NCBI GenBank assembly: GCA_947465645.1
Contig: CANIBQ010000034.1
Coordinates: 1 to 50,412, forward strand
Direction: 5' to 3'
From: Acidobacteriota bacterium
Lineage (GTDB): Bacteria > Acidobacteriota > Vicinamibacteria > Vicinamibacterales > UBA2999
DNA length: 50,412 bases
Below, piece after piece: positions 12,120 to 20,548 of the stretch. The notes under the pieces are model-generated. The model searched no databases, was not told the DNA's origin, and worked only from the letters and a program-made list of their open reading frames with translations. How positions within the stretch are numbered: the stretch's first letter is position 1; each line of letters opens with the position of its first letter. The translations under genes and the position numbers were made by a program.

Positions 12120-13008
12120 GCCTGTCGTACTGGAGCGGCTTCGTGGTGATGAGCCGAGTGAGCGTTTCTCGGAACAAAAACGCGTTTTTTCGGTTGTTGT
12201 ACTTGAACTCAAATTCATCGAGATAGCGGTCGAGATGCTTGTGGGAGACCTGATGGAACGAACCAACCAGCCCGCGTTTGAACAGGCCGAAGGCGCCTTC
12301 GATGCTGTTGGTGTGGACGTCGCCGCGCACGTATTCCTTGCGCGAGTGGTTAACGGTTTCGTGGATGGTGTCCTCGTCCATGATGCCGCGATAGGCCGAG
12401 TGTTCGTCGGTGATGAGGCGCGAGGCCGAATCGCTGACCGTGTTCCACACGAAGCGGCGGATCTCGTAGTGGGAGCTGTCCCGCCCCTTCGTGAGCACGA
12501 TGCGCCCGTCGCGTTCGAGCGCGCCGAGGACCACGGCTTTGTTGGCGCGGTAGTTCCGGCTCTTGTCGTGCGAAAGCTTCCCGCCGATGTAGGTCTCGTC
12601 GCATTCCACGTCGCCCGAGAGCTTGGCGGGCTTGGCGGTGCTCATCGCCTCCCGGATGCGGTGGCAGAGGTACCACGCCGTTTTGTGAGCCACGCCGAGG
12701 GTCCGCTTCATCTGGTTGGCGCTGATGCCCTTCTTGGCCTCGCACATGAGCAGGACGGCCATAAACCACTTCGGCAGGGCCAGGTGCGAGTCGTTGAACA
12801 CGGTTCCCGTCGTGACGCTGAACCGATAGCGGCAGTCGTTGCAGTCGAACTGCTTCCGGGTCTTGATCCGCGAGATGGACACCGACCCGCAGCGGAGGCA
12901 GCACACGCCGTTCGGCCAGCGCAATTCCTCAAGAATCTGGCGGCATTCGGCGTCGGTGTCGAAGGCGTCCATCAACTTCGGGAGCGTCATCTTGGCGGTG
13001 TTTGTCAT
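12109..13008 (-). CDS. IS1595-family transposase (ISXO2-like DDE domain)
   Basis: 299 residues. An N-terminal zinc ribbon has C37, C40, C56 and C59 (CLRC, CNDC), followed by a helical DNA-binding part (KKGISANQMKRTLGVAHKTAWYLCHRIREAM). The ISXO2-like catalytic domain follows, with probable acidic residues D137 (DVECDETYIGGK), D201 (LITDEHSAY) and E237 in HTNSIEGAF; some family members use an Asn in place of the last acid. The ATG at 13008 is chosen because earlier starts would leave the family's usual N-terminus; MTLPKLMDAF six residues later is an alternative. The gene appears intact. Its start shares CATG with the divergent small gene. Confidence 0.93.
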   Translation of the reverse strand: MTNTAKMTLPKLMDAFDTDAECRQILEELRWPNGVCCLRCGSVSISRIKTRKQFDCNDCRYRFSVTTGTVFNDSHLALPKWFMAVLLMCEAKKGISANQMKRTLGVAHKTAWYLCHRIREAMSTAKPAKLSGDVECDETYIGGKLSHDKSRNYRANKAVVLGALERDGRIVLTKGRDSSHYEIRRFVWNTVSDSASRLITDEHSAYRGIMDEDTIHETVNHSRKEYVRGDVHTNSIEGAFGLFKRGLVGSFHQVSHKHLDRYLDEFEFKYNNRKNAFLFRETLTRLITTKPLQYDRLTA

Positions 13009-13168
13009 GGCTAGGCCTAAAAAGCGCGCTAACGAGTTGACAGATAAAGAGTTAGTGAAACGGCTGTTTCCGAAGGAAGTGCGGAAAGAGCTAAAACGCG
13101 TGCTGGCTGACTTGAACGCAGAGCGGCCGAAGCGGAAGAAACAGGCCAAGAAACATGCGAAACCGTGA
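13007..13168 (+). CDS. Small basic protein of the IS element (53 aa)
   Basis: A 53-residue protein, very rich in Lys and Arg, with an amphipathic middle (LTDKELVKRLFPKEVRKELKRV) and a basic tail (PKRKKQAKKHAKP). It begins within the transposase start codon: the four bases CATG at 13006-13009 give ATG on each strand. It ends 28 bp before the right inverted repeat. The only possible ribosome site (GGCGG, about 9 nt upstream) lies inside the transposase coding region. It may bind DNA or RNA and regulate the transposase, or be an accessory factor. It is a real candidate because composition and position fit, but expression is unproven. Confidence 0.6.
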   Translation: MARPKKRANELTDKELVKRLFPKEVRKELKRVLADLNAERPKRKKQAKKHAKP

Positions 13169-13196
13169 ACACACAGGCATCTTACCTAAAAGGCAG

Positions 13197-13220
13197 CCGT
13201 GCGTCAAGTAGACCGTATCG
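13197..13220 (-). repeat. Right terminal inverted repeat
   Basis: Inverted partner of 11133-11156; contains CCGTGCGTCAAGTAG at 13197-13211. It ends exactly at the right copy of the target duplication. Confidence 0.88.
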
Positions 13221-13228
13221 ACAAACAG
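13221..13228. repeat. Right target-site duplication
   Basis: ACAAACAG, identical to 11125-11132. Confidence 0.88.
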
Positions 13229-13236
13229 CGAACTCG

Positions 13237-13947
13237 CTAGGGTGTTCCACGTGGAACACCTCGACCAGTGGGGCGCTTTTCGAGCACCACTAACCGGCTG
13301 CGGAGGTTCTCGACGAGGGGGTGTGTGGCCTGCCACGTCAGCGGTGGGATGATGGCTTCCGTCGACTCACTCGCAGCGCCACGAAACAGAAAGATAAGCC
13401 CGCCCGGTCGTGCAAACGCCTGGATGCTCATCAGTACCCGCGCCTCGATTCGCACCGCCCTAATCGTCACCAGGTCGTGCGCTTCGTGCAGCTCTGGTGT
13501 CGCCAACAGTTCTTCAAACCGGGCAGTGGCCACGGTGGAGTCCAGCTCGAGCGCGCGCACCGCCTCCTGTAAGAACACTGACTTTCGGGTCTTCGATTCG
13601 ACCATCAGGAGGTGCGCGCCCGGCACCGCCAGCGCGATGGGAAGCGCCGGGGATCCGCCGCCGCTGCCCAAGTCGATCATTCGACGCGTCTCCGAAGGCA
13701 CGTGCCTGGCCGCGATGAGCGGTTCGATGAGCAGGCGATCGACGGCGTCGGGGCCGAGCTCGGTCAGGTTCAGCGCGGTGAGGTTGATCTTCCGGTTCCA
13801 GGTGGCGAGCAACCGATAGTAGATTTCCAGCTTCGCGGCGAGCTCCGCGCCCACCGAAAGGCCGGCCCGTCGCGCACGCCTGCCGAGCCGGTCGTGGAAC
13901 TCCCGGCTAGTCAAGTGCGCGGCCGAGGAAGACGCCGAGGACGGCAA
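13237..13947 (-). CDS. rsmG: 16S rRNA (guanine-527-N7)-methyltransferase RsmG (GidB)
   Basis: 236 residues at the longest start. RsmG methylates G527 of 16S rRNA using S-adenosylmethionine. The SAM-binding loop [16 protein letters not shown] and the segment [12 protein letters not shown] are family hallmarks. The gene overlaps the end of mnmG. Two TTG starts are possible: 13947 (used here) and 13914, which gives the more usual N-terminus ([20 protein letters not shown]); neither has a clear ribosome site. The last codons (VPRGTP) are encoded by a parS site. Downstream on the minus strand, the IS1595-family element now separates it from parA. Confidence 0.92.
   Translation of the reverse strand: MPSSASSSAAHLTSREFHDRLGRRARRAGLSVGAELAAKLEIYYRLLATWNRKINLTALNLTELGPDAVDRLLIEPLIAARHVPSETRRMIDLGSGGGSPALPIALAVPGAHLLMVESKTRKSVFLQEAVRALELDSTVATARFEELLATPELHEAHDLVTIRAVRIEARVLMSIQAFARPGGLIFLFRGAASESTEAIIPPLTWQATHPLVENLRSRLVVLEKRPTGRGVPRGTP
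13243..13258. promoter_or_regulatory. parS: parS site 2, inside the 3' end of rsmG
   Basis: TGTTCCACGTGGAACA is a perfect palindrome and matches the parS consensus at 14 of 16 positions. It lies in coding sequence, seven codons or fewer from the rsmG stop. Without the inserted element it would be 25 bp from parS site 1. Confidence 0.85.
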
Positions 13948-15754
13948 CCGCCGCGGGTGTCATGCCAGGAATCCGTGACGCCTGGCCGAGGGTCTCAGGC
14001 CGCACCTGCGTAAGCCGCTGGGCCGCCTCACGAGACAGGCCGGGAATGCGCGCGAAGGGGAACCCTTCGGGGATGCGTCGCCGCTCGTCGCGCCTCGCCC
14101 GATCCGCCCGGGACGTCTCCTGCTTGAGGTAGCCAGCGTACTTAATGTCGTTCTCGAGGCTCGCGATATCCAGGGCTCGCGTGGCGACGTCCAGATCGAG
14201 CGCGACCGCGCCCTGGTTGAGCAGCGCGTCGAGCCGCACGGCCGGCTGCCGCAGCAGCGTGGCGGCGGTCACGCGATCGCCCCGCTCGCTCCGCACCATC
14301 GTGTCACTGAGCCGCGTCACGTTGCGATCGTAGCGCCCACGCCGCGCCTCGAATCTGGCCCACCGCTCATCGTCAACCAGCCCAATCCGGCGCCCGGGTG
14401 GCGTCAGCCGCAGGTCCGCGTTGTCGATGCGGAGGAGCAGGCGATGCTCGGCGCGCGAGGTGAACATCCGGTACGGCTCCAGGCAGCCGCGGGTGACGAG
14501 ATCGTCCACGAGGATGCCGATATACGCCTCGTCCCGTCCGAGCGTGAAGTCCGGCTCGCGGCGAACCGACGCCGCGGCATTGATTCCAGCAACGATGCCC
14601 TGGGCCGCGGCCTCCTCGTACCCAGAGGTGCCGTTGATCTGCCCTGCGAAAAACAACCCGCGCACGCGGTGGGTCTCGAGGGTGGATCTCAGCTCAGTCG
14701 GCTGGACGAAGTCGTACTCGACCGCATATCCAGGCCGCAGCATCCGCGCATCCTCGAGACCCGGCAGCGCGTGGACGAGCTGCTCCTGGACGTCGCGAGG
14801 AAGCGACATCGAGAATCCGTTGACGTAGATCTCGTCAACGTCCAGCCCCTCTGGCTCGAGATAGATCTGGTGCCGCTCCCGATCGGGAAAGCGCATGATC
14901 TTGTCTTCGAGCGAAGGGCAGTACCGCGGTCCGATGCCCTGAATCTGACCGTTATAGAGAGGGCTGCGTCCGAGGTTCTCTGTCACCAGCTCGCGCACCC
15001 GCTCGTTGGTGTGCAGCAGCCAGCATTGGATCTGGTTGCGGGGCGGAGTAGTGGTCGCGAAAGAGAACGGCACGGGCACGGCGTCCCCGCCCTCCTCCGC
15101 AAACACGCCGGACGCCACGGCTCCCGCGAAGTCGATGCTCCGGCGATCGAGGCGCGGGGGCGTGCCTGTCTTCAGCCGGCCGCCTTCAAACCCGAACGAG
15201 CGGATCGAATCGGCCAGCTCCCGCGACGGTGGCTCGCCGTGACGTCCCGCGGGGCGTTGCTCGGGACCAATGTGAATGAGGCCGTCGAGAAAGGTTCCCG
15301 CGGTGATCACCAGCGCGCCGCAAGCGTAGCGATCGCCGTCTTCCATGGCGATACCGGTGATCCGGTCGTGCTCGACCAGGACGCGGCCCGCCCTGCCGAA
15401 AATCCACGTGATGTTTGACTCGCTATCGAGGGCCGCCGTCACCCACGCGGCGTAGCGCCGCTTGTCGGCCTGCGCGCGCGGCGACCAGACGGCCGGACCG
15501 CGGCTGCGATTGAGCAGCTTGAACTGAATGCCCGTGGCGTCGATCGCCATCCCCATCAAGCCACCGAGCGCATCGATCTCTCGAACCAGGTGGCCCTTCG
15601 CGGTGCCGCCCACCGCCGGGTTACACGGCATATGCGCGACGGTCTCCCGCGAGAGCGTGCAAAGACCTACGCTGCACCCGAGCCGTGCGGCCGCATAGGC
15701 GGCTTCGACGCCGGCATGCCCCGCTCCGATGACGATGACGTCGAGCTTAGTCAT
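13907..15754 (-). CDS. mnmG: tRNA uridine-34 5-carboxymethylaminomethyl synthase, MnmG (GidA)
   Basis: 615 residues, normal length. MnmG is the FAD protein that, with MnmE, modifies U34 of several tRNAs. The FAD-binding [17 protein letters not shown] loop lies near the N-terminus, followed by [33 protein letters not shown] and [21 protein letters not shown], all diagnostic. The ATG at 15754 is chosen: the frame stays open upstream only because the heptamer repeats have no stop, and the extension is low-complexity (repeated THEAPR-like units). There is no ribosome site in the repeat-derived leader. It overlaps rsmG at the 3' end; mnmE lies upstream across the 334-bp repeat region. Confidence 0.96.
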   Translation of the reverse strand: MTKLDVIVIGAGHAGVEAAYAAARLGCSVGLCTLSRETVAHMPCNPAVGGTAKGHLVREIDALGGLMGMAIDATGIQFKLLNRSRGPAVWSPRAQADKRRYAAWVTAALDSESNITWIFGRAGRVLVEHDRITGIAMEDGDRYACGALVITAGTFLDGLIHIGPEQRPAGRHGEPPSRELADSIRSFGFEGGRLKTGTPPRLDRRSIDFAGAVASGVFAEEGGDAVPVPFSFATTTPPRNQIQCWLLHTNERVRELVTENLGRSPLYNGQIQGIGPRYCPSLEDKIMRFPDRERHQIYLEPEGLDVDEIYVNGFSMSLPRDVQEQLVHALPGLEDARMLRPGYAVEYDFVQPTELRSTLETHRVRGLFFAGQINGTSGYEEAAAQGIVAGINAAASVRREPDFTLGRDEAYIGILVDDLVTRGCLEPYRMFTSRAEHRLLLRIDNADLRLTPPGRRIGLVDDERWARFEARRGRYDRNVTRLSDTMVRSERGDRVTAATLLRQPAVRLDALLNQGAVALDLDVATRALDIASLENDIKYAGYLKQETSRADRARRDERRRIPEGFPFARIPGLSREAAQRLTQVRPETLGQASRIPGMTPAAVAVLGVFLGRALD

Positions 15755-15761
15755 CTGCAGG

Positions 15762-16077
15762 GTGCAGGGTGCAAAGTGCATCGTGCATCGGTGCGTGTGC
15801 AACGTGCGGGGTGCAACGTGCGGGGTGCTTCGTGCGGGGTGCTTCGCGCGGGATGCTTCGCGCGGGGTGCTTCGCGCGGGGTGCTTCGTGCGGGGTGCTT
15901 CGTGCGGGGTGCTTCGTGCGGGGTGCTTCGTGCGGGGTGCTTCGCGCGGGGTGCTTCCGTGCGACGTGCTCCGATGCAAGTCTGAACTGTTGTCAACGAC
16001 GTAGTCCCGAATGGGACGCTGGTTGCACGAGCACGTGCACGCTGCACACGCACTTTGCACCGTTGCACCCTGCACAT
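15762..16077. repeat. Long GTGCNNN heptamer array filling the mnmE-mnmG gap
   Basis: The gap of 334 bp (15755-16088) has no gene. From 15762 it reads GTGCAGG, GTGCAAA, GTGCATC and so on. From 15803 to 15956 there are eleven in-phase copies of a 14-bp double heptamer (CGTGCGGGGTGCTT with T/C and one G/A change). A unique core of about 60 nt follows, with a GTCCC-GAAT-GGGAC hairpin (16004-16017). The right arm (about 16022-16077) holds the complementary form (TGCAC units), so the whole has the same arm-core-arm plan as the elements at 1.6 and 31.0 kb, with one arm expanded. Confidence 0.9.
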
Positions 16078-16088
16078 TGAACCCATCG

Positions 16089-17492
16089 TCATTTCCCGAT
16101 GCAGAAGTTGGCGAAGATGTGCTCGAGCAGGTCGTCGCTCGTGCGCACACCGACGATCTCGTCGAGGTGTGCCCGTGCGGTTTGCAGGTCAGTCAGGACG
16201 AATTCCTCTGGAGTCCCGCCCGCCGCGGCGGCTTCATGTGCCGCGACCAGGCTGATTCGAGCGGCGCTGATGAGCGTGATGTGCCGCATGTTCGAGATCG
16301 CGGCGGTGTCGCGGAGGGAATCGCGTCCCGTCAGCGCGGCGACGATCGCCTTGCGCAAATCATCGACACCAGCGCCGGTGACCGCCGATACACAGAGATC
16401 GGTTTCTACGGTCCGGCTGAAGCCGGACACTACGTACGATTGAGAAGGCGGAGATTCATCGTCGTACGTAGTGTCCGCCTTTAGGCGGACCGTCGCGGCA
16501 AGATCGATCTTGTTCGCCACGACGATGCGATTGCGAGTGGCTGTCTGCGCGAGCAACTGTTCGTCTTCAGCGGTAAGTGGCTCGCTGCGATCGAGCACGA
16601 CGATGACGAGGTCAGCCACTTCGCGTGCTTTCGTCGCGCGCGCAACGCCTTCGCGCTCGACCACGTCAGACGTATCGCGCCAGCCGGCGGTATCCACGAG
16701 CGTGAGCGGCAGCCCGGCGAGATCGATCCGTTCCGTCACCAGGTCGCGCGTGGTGCCAGGGATCTCGGTTACGATGGCGCGGTCATTTCCTGCTAACATA
16801 TTGAACAGGCTAGACTTACCAACGTTTGGACGACCAGCGAGCACCACCGTCGCTCCCTCGCGGATCATTCGTCCCTGTCTGGCGTCGCCAAGGAGCCGAT
16901 CGAGGCATCCAATCACGCGCTCGATGCGCTGCGCCGCGTCCGATGGCTCGATGAAGTGATAGCCCTCGTCTGGAAAGTCGAGCGACGCCTCGAGCCGTGC
17001 GATCAGGTCGAAGAGATCCGCGTCGATCGCCGAGATACGGCGCGTGAGCGTCCCTTCGAGTTGATCGAACGCCACCCGCGCCTGCAGCGGCGTCGCCGCC
17101 GCAATCAGGTCGCCGACCGCCTCGGCTTGTATCAGATCGCGCTTGCCGTTGAGGAATGCGCGCAGCGTGAACTCGCCGGGCTCGGCGAGCCGGGCGCCGG
17201 CGTCAATCGCGCGACCGACGATCGCATCGAGCACCACGGGATTGCCGTGCGCGCTGATCTCGACGACGTGCTGACCGGTGTAGGAATGTGGCGCCGGAAA
17301 ATATGTGGCGACGACTTCGTCAATCGCGCGCGCCGAGGTGAAGGTCGCGATGCGCGGCTCGAGCGGTGCATCACGCTCGAGGATTCTGCCGGCGATCTCC
17401 GATGCCGACGGCCCGCTGATCCGAACGACTCCAATTCCGCCCCGCCCGGGCGGGGTTGCGATCGCTACGATCGAATCGTCCGGAGAAAACAT
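16089..17492 (-). CDS. mnmE: tRNA modification GTPase MnmE (TrmE)
   Basis: 467 residues. MnmE is the GTPase partner of MnmG in wobble-uridine modification. It has the N-terminal tetrahydrofolate-binding domain ([17 protein letters not shown]), Walker [10 protein letters not shown] (220-228), EIPGTTRD (244-250), DTAGWR (267-272), G4 NKID (327-330) and the C-terminal CIGK motif (464-467) with the reactive Cys. Between G4 and G5 (SAVTG, 369-373) there is an extra segment of about 29 residues (334-362, [15 protein letters not shown] to [10 protein letters not shown]), encoded by an 86-bp double palindrome. The frame is kept, so the protein is probably functional with a surface insertion near the nucleotide pocket. 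Confidence 0.95.
   Translation of the reverse strand: MFSPDDSIVAIATPPGRGGIGVVRISGPSASEIAGRILERDAPLEPRIATFTSARAIDEVVATYFPAPHSYTGQHVVEISAHGNPVVLDAIVGRAIDAGARLAEPGEFTLRAFLNGKRDLIQAEAVGDLIAAATPLQARVAFDQLEGTLTRRISAIDADLFDLIARLEASLDFPDEGYHFIEPSDAAQRIERVIGCLDRLLGDARQGRMIREGATVVLAGRPNVGKSSLFNMLAGNDRAIVTEIPGTTRDLVTERIDLAGLPLTLVDTAGWRDTSDVVEREGVARATKAREVADLVIVVLDRSEPLTAEDEQLLAQTATRNRIVVANKIDLAATVRLKADTTYDDESPPSQSYVVSGFSRTVETDLCVSAVTGAGVDDLRKAIVAALTGRDSLRDTAAISNMRHITLISAARISLVAAHEAAAAGGTPEEFVLTDLQTARAHLDEIVGVRTSDDLLEHIFANFCIGK
16408..16493. repeat. In-frame double palindromic element inside mnmE
   Basis: Two 32-bp arms (16408-16439 and 16462-16493) are inverted copies separated by 22 bp. Each arm also holds its own small hairpin: TCCGGCT/AGCCGGA in one, TCCGCCT/AGGCGGA in the other. 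The differences between arms keep the inner pairing. The outer parts share TACGTACGA. It encodes VRLKADTTY at one end and VVSGFSRTV at the other. Confidence 0.85.
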
Positions 17493-17522
17493 GAAGCCCG
17501 GCTTACTGGCTACCGGCTCGGA
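17493..17522. repeat. Short repeat-like gap between mnmE and khpB
   Basis: GGCT recurs at 8- and 7-bp spacing with CTNCNGG-like units (about 17498-17520). It may be a small member of the heptamer class; too short to be sure. Confidence 0.3.
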
Positions 17523-17972
17523 CTAGTTCTTTGCCGAGATAATGACGGTTTTCATGAAGGCGTCGCCGATGCTCTCGGATGTGACGCCGGTATCTGCGGC
17601 GATCGTCAGGTGGACGATGCGCCGCTCGTACGGGTTGAGCGGACCCATCTCCTGCGAGGCCCCGCTCGACCGCACCTTCCCGGCGATGAAGCGCGCCATC
17701 TGCGTCAGCTCGGCATCCTTGTCACGGCGAAAGCCGTTGCAGTCGACCACGATGCGGGTGTCGTCACCGAACTGCTTGCGGAAGGCCGTCGCCACCAGGT
17801 GCTGCAGCGCCTGCAGCCCCTCGCCGCCCCGGCGGACGAGCACGCCGCCATCCTCGCCCTCGAGATTGATGTGCGTGCCTTCCGGCGTCTCCTCGATGCG
17901 CGGTGTCAGCGTCAGGCCCATGGCGTCGACGACGCTCTGAACGAATCCGGTGATCTGCTGTGTCAAAGACAT
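17523..17972 (-). CDS. khpB: KH/R3H RNA-binding protein KhpB (Jag, SpoIIIJ-associated)
   Basis: 149 residues. The KH domain is in the middle (GVLVRRGGEGLQALQHLVATAF), followed by an R3H domain at the C-terminus (NPYERRIVHLTIAADTGVTSESIGDAFMKTVII). The Jag_N domain found in Firmicutes is missing, as in other short versions. It probably binds RNA. The gene follows yidC on the same strand, 12 bp away, the common yidC-jag pairing. Start ATG at 17972. Confidence 0.92.
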   Translation of the reverse strand: MSLTQQITGFVQSVVDAMGLTLTPRIEETPEGTHINLEGEDGGVLVRRGGEGLQALQHLVATAFRKQFGDDTRIVVDCNGFRRDKDAELTQMARFIAGKVRSSGASQEMGPLNPYERRIVHLTIAADTGVTSESIGDAFMKTVIISAKN

Positions 17973-17984
17973 GTGTGTCGATAC

Positions 17985-19754
17985 CTACGCTTTTCCATCT
18001 GCTTCTGGCGTGCGGCCAGCGCCGACATTCTTCAGCTTGCGCTCGGCGGGCGGCCGCACGGTCTGCATGGGGGCCGGACCGATCCACCAGTTCGTGAAGT
18101 ACTGCTGGCCGATTGCCCACAGGTTGCTGATGAACCAGTACACGACAAGGCCGCTGGGCGCCTGCAGGAACATGAAGCTGAACATCAGCGGCATGAACAT
18201 CATGATCTTCTGCTGCGCGGGATCGGCCGACGTCGGCGTAATCTTCTGCTGCCAGAACATGGTCGCGCCCATCAGCACCGGGGTGACGTAGTACGGATCC
18301 GGCAACGAGAGATCGTGCAGCCACAAGCCGAAGGTCGCGCCGCGGAGCTCGACCGACTGCGAGAGCAGCGAGTAGAACGCGAACAGCACCGGCAGCGTCA
18401 GCAGCATCGGGACGCAGCCGCTCGCGGGATTCACGCCCCGCTCGCGGTAGAGGTTCATCACCTCCGTGTTCATCTTCTGGCGGGCCGGGTCGGTAATCTT
18501 CAGCCCCGCGTAGCGCTCCTGGATTGCCTTCAGTTGCGGCTGCAGCAGTTGCATCTTCCGCATCGACACGACGCTCTTATGCCGGAGCGGAAAGATGGCC
18601 ATGTTGATCAGGATGGTGAGCACGATGATCGACCAGCCGTAATTGCCGACAAATCCGTGGACCCAGTTCAGCGCGCTCAGCAGCGGTACCGCCAGGAAGC
18701 CAAACATTCCGTAGTTGATCGCGCGCACCAGCTCGGCGTCGACGGATTTCAGCAGCTCGAATTGCTTCGGGCCGACGAAGAACCTGGCGTTCTGAGGGGG
18801 CTGCGCGAATCGAAGCGTTTGGGACAAGAGCTGCCGCTGGGTCTCGAGGCTGCCCTCGACCGGCAGCGTGACGGGACGAAACTCCGCCCGGACATGGCCG
18901 GGATTCACGGCGGCCGCGAGGAAATAGTGGTCGTCGAGACCCACGAACCGTAAAACGCCTTCATGCGCCGGTTGCTCGAGGAGGGTATCCCGGGTGAGCC
19001 GCTCGACGCTGCCGTCGCGGTGGTAGATCGCCTGCGGCGGCTGCACGTAGTTGCCGGTAAAGAAGCTTCCACCGCCTGACGTCGCGCCAACGTCCCCGAG
19101 ACCCGGCCCCCATTCCACCGCCGGATTCAACGTGTTGCCGCCATTGGTCACCGACGCCGAGAAGACGACGATGTAGTTGCGCGGATCGAATCGAAACTCC
19201 TTGCGCGCGCGAAGGCCCGACGCATCCTCGAATTCGAACACGACGGTCGCAGGGGCGCTGGTAGCGTCGACGCGTCCGTTCACGTCGCCCGTCGCGCGAT
19301 AGATTGCCGAGTTGAGGCGTGTGGTGATCGCCTCGTCGTCGACCCGGAGCGAAAAGGGCCTGGGCTGTTCGATTGGAACAGCGGACGGCACGAGATCGAG
19401 CGGCTCACCACGCTCGTCCTTGTAATCCTTCAGCCGCCACGACAGGACGCGTCCGCCCTGGTTGGAGAGCGTCGCTTCGACCGTTGCGGTGTTGACCACG
19501 ATCCGCCGCTCGGCGGCCTCGGTGGTCACCGCTGGCGGCGCCGGCGCTGCGTCGGGTGCCGGCGAGGCGGGCGGTGCTGCGGGCGCCGGGCTGCCCACCG
19601 CGGCTGAAGTCGAAGCCGACGGTGTTGCCGCTGAACCCCCGGCCTGCCCCGCGGCGGCCTGCGGTGGCGGTTGAGGCGGCGGCACGATGAACGTCTGGTA
19701 CCCGTACAGCACCAGAAACGAGAGAAAAACCGCGATCAGGACCCTGCGTTCCAT
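17985..19754 (-). CDS. yidC: Membrane protein insertase YidC
   Basis: 589 residues, the long Gram-negative form. An N-terminal membrane anchor (VLIAVFLSFLVLYGYQTF) is followed by a Pro/Ala-rich linker and a periplasmic beta-sandwich domain. The C-terminal insertase core has five membrane spans, including NYGWSIIVLTILINMAIFPLRHKS with the conserved Arg used for substrate hydrophilic contacts, the MQLLQPQLKAIQERY cytoplasmic hairpin and NPASGCVPMLLTLPVLFAFYSLL. It inserts proteins such as F0 subunits into the inner membrane. It lies just after yidD and before khpB. Confidence 0.97.
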   Translation of the reverse strand: MERRVLIAVFLSFLVLYGYQTFIVPPPQPPPQAAAGQAGGSAATPSASTSAAVGSPAPAAPPASPAPDAAPAPPAVTTEAAERRIVVNTATVEATLSNQGGRVLSWRLKDYKDERGEPLDLVPSAVPIEQPRPFSLRVDDEAITTRLNSAIYRATGDVNGRVDATSAPATVVFEFEDASGLRARKEFRFDPRNYIVVFSASVTNGGNTLNPAVEWGPGLGDVGATSGGGSFFTGNYVQPPQAIYHRDGSVERLTRDTLLEQPAHEGVLRFVGLDDHYFLAAAVNPGHVRAEFRPVTLPVEGSLETQRQLLSQTLRFAQPPQNARFFVGPKQFELLKSVDAELVRAINYGMFGFLAVPLLSALNWVHGFVGNYGWSIIVLTILINMAIFPLRHKSVVSMRKMQLLQPQLKAIQERYAGLKITDPARQKMNTEVMNLYRERGVNPASGCVPMLLTLPVLFAFYSLLSQSVELRGATFGLWLHDLSLPDPYYVTPVLMGATMFWQQKITPTSADPAQQKIMMFMPLMFSFMFLQAPSGLVVYWFISNLWAIGQQYFTNWWIGPAPMQTVRPPAERKLKNVGAGRTPEADGKA

Positions 19755-19763
19755 TAACTCTTT

Positions 19764-19973
19764 CTAGGCCCGGGGAACCGGGTCGAAGCCATGCCCCCCA
19801 AAGGGCAGGCAGCGGACGAGACGGCGAAGCCCGAGCCAGACGCCGCGCGTGGCGCCGTGCAGGGTCACGGCTTCGGACATGTAATCCGAGCATGACGGCT
19901 CAAACCGGCAGCATCCCGTAAACAACGGAGAAATCAGGATTTTATACCCGCGAAGCAGGGCGAGGACGAGCAT
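19764..19973 (-). CDS. yidD: Membrane protein insertion efficiency factor YidD
   Basis: 69 residues, normal length. The diagnostic motif is YKILISPLF then C-C-RFEPSCSDY (residues 10-31), followed by GLRRLVRCLPFGGHGFDPVP. The ATG at 19973 is chosen; the frame is open farther upstream but only as a shadow of rnpA. It overlaps the end of rnpA by 32 bp and lies 9 bp before yidC, the classic rpmH-rnpA-yidD-yidC order. It is thought to help YidC/Sec insertion at the inner membrane. Confidence 0.95.
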   Translation of the reverse strand: MLVLALLRGYKILISPLFTGCCRFEPSCSDYMSEAVTLHGATRGVWLGLRRLVRCLPFGGHGFDPVPRA

Positions 19974-20352
19974 GGCGCTCGGGCCGGCGCTGACTCGCGC
20001 CTGGCCGCGGACGCTCGCGACGGTGCCGTTCGAGCACGGCGTCGTAATCGGCTTCGAGGCTGGCGAAGGGGGCATCGAGCATTTCCCGGCGCGGCACGAC
20101 GACGATGTCGAGGCCGGCGGCGGCTTTATGGCGCCTGAACATCTCTCGGGCGAGGCGTTTGGCGCGGTTCCGTTCGACGGCCGACCCGAGTTTCCGCGTG
20201 GCAGCCACACCGAACCGCGGCGCGGTTCCGCCGTTCGGCAGCACGAACAGTGTCATGAAGCGGCCATGGATCCGAGCGCCTTCTTTGTAGATGCGCTCGA
20301 ATTCGGGCCTGCGGCGGATGCGCTCGGCAACCGCCAGGCCTTGCCCGATCAT
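19942..20352 (-). CDS. rnpA: Ribonuclease P protein component
   Basis: 136 residues. RnpA supports the RNase P RNA in cutting tRNA 5' leaders. The RNR motif (AVERNRAKRLAREMFRRH) and the RRRPEFERIYKEGARIHGRFMTLFVLP start are characteristic. The C-terminus (from about residue 113) is a basic Arg/Pro-rich tail that overlaps yidD. It starts 13 bp after rpmH. Confidence 0.95.
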   Translation of the reverse strand: MIGQGLAVAERIRRRPEFERIYKEGARIHGRFMTLFVLPNGGTAPRFGVAATRKLGSAVERNRAKRLAREMFRRHKAAAGLDIVVVPRREMLDAPFASLEADYDAVLERHRRERPRPGASQRRPERHARPRPASRV

Positions 20353-20365
20353 GGCACGCGCGACC

Positions 20366-20518
20366 TTACCGCTCGTCGGCGACAGTCAGCCGCTTCCGGC
20401 CTTTTGCGCGGCGGCGTGCAAGCACGATTCGGCCATTCTTGGTCGACATTCTGACCCTGAAGCCGTGCGTCTTGGCGCGGCGGCGTTTATTCGGTTGGTA
20501 AGTGCGCTTGCCCTTCAT
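20366..20518 (-). CDS. rpmH: 50S ribosomal protein L34
   Basis: 50 residues, basic. Starts [20 protein letters not shown], with [24 protein letters not shown], matching L34 throughout apart from a slightly long C-terminus (ADER). AGGAG lies just upstream of the ATG at 20518. It is the first gene of the minus-strand cluster, and the promoter at 20549-20578 fits it. Confidence 0.97.
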   Translation of the reverse strand: MKGKRTYQPNKRRRAKTHGFRVRMSTKNGRIVLARRRAKGRKRLTVADER

Positions 20519-20548
20519 GATCTCCTATTCCCGTGAGCGGAACTTTCA

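Larger units (their letters stand above)
11133..13220. mobile_element. Complete IS1595-family insertion sequence with two accessory genes (2,088 bp)
   Basis: The element is bounded by 24-bp terminal inverted repeats (11133-11156 and 13197-13220, 20 of 24 bases matching) and an 8-bp direct repeat ACAAACAG on each side. It carries a zinc-ribbon DDE transposase of the IS1595/ISXO2 type (minus), a 285-residue membrane passenger gene (plus) and a 53-residue basic protein (plus) divergent from the transposase. Passenger genes are known in some IS1595-family groups. It is inserted between rsmG and parA, between two parS sites. Intact ends, intact target duplication and an intact transposase frame suggest a recent insertion. 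Confidence 0.9.

Noticed and set aside
15803..15956. CRISPR-like appearance of the repeat between mnmE and mnmG
   Set aside because: Units are 14 bp and directly adjacent, with no unique spacers and no cas genes nearby. It is a tandem repeat.
15755..16150. N-terminal extension of MnmG or a separate gene through the repeat
   Set aside because: The open frame comes from stop-free repeats and gives low-complexity peptides. The conserved MnmG start is at 15754.
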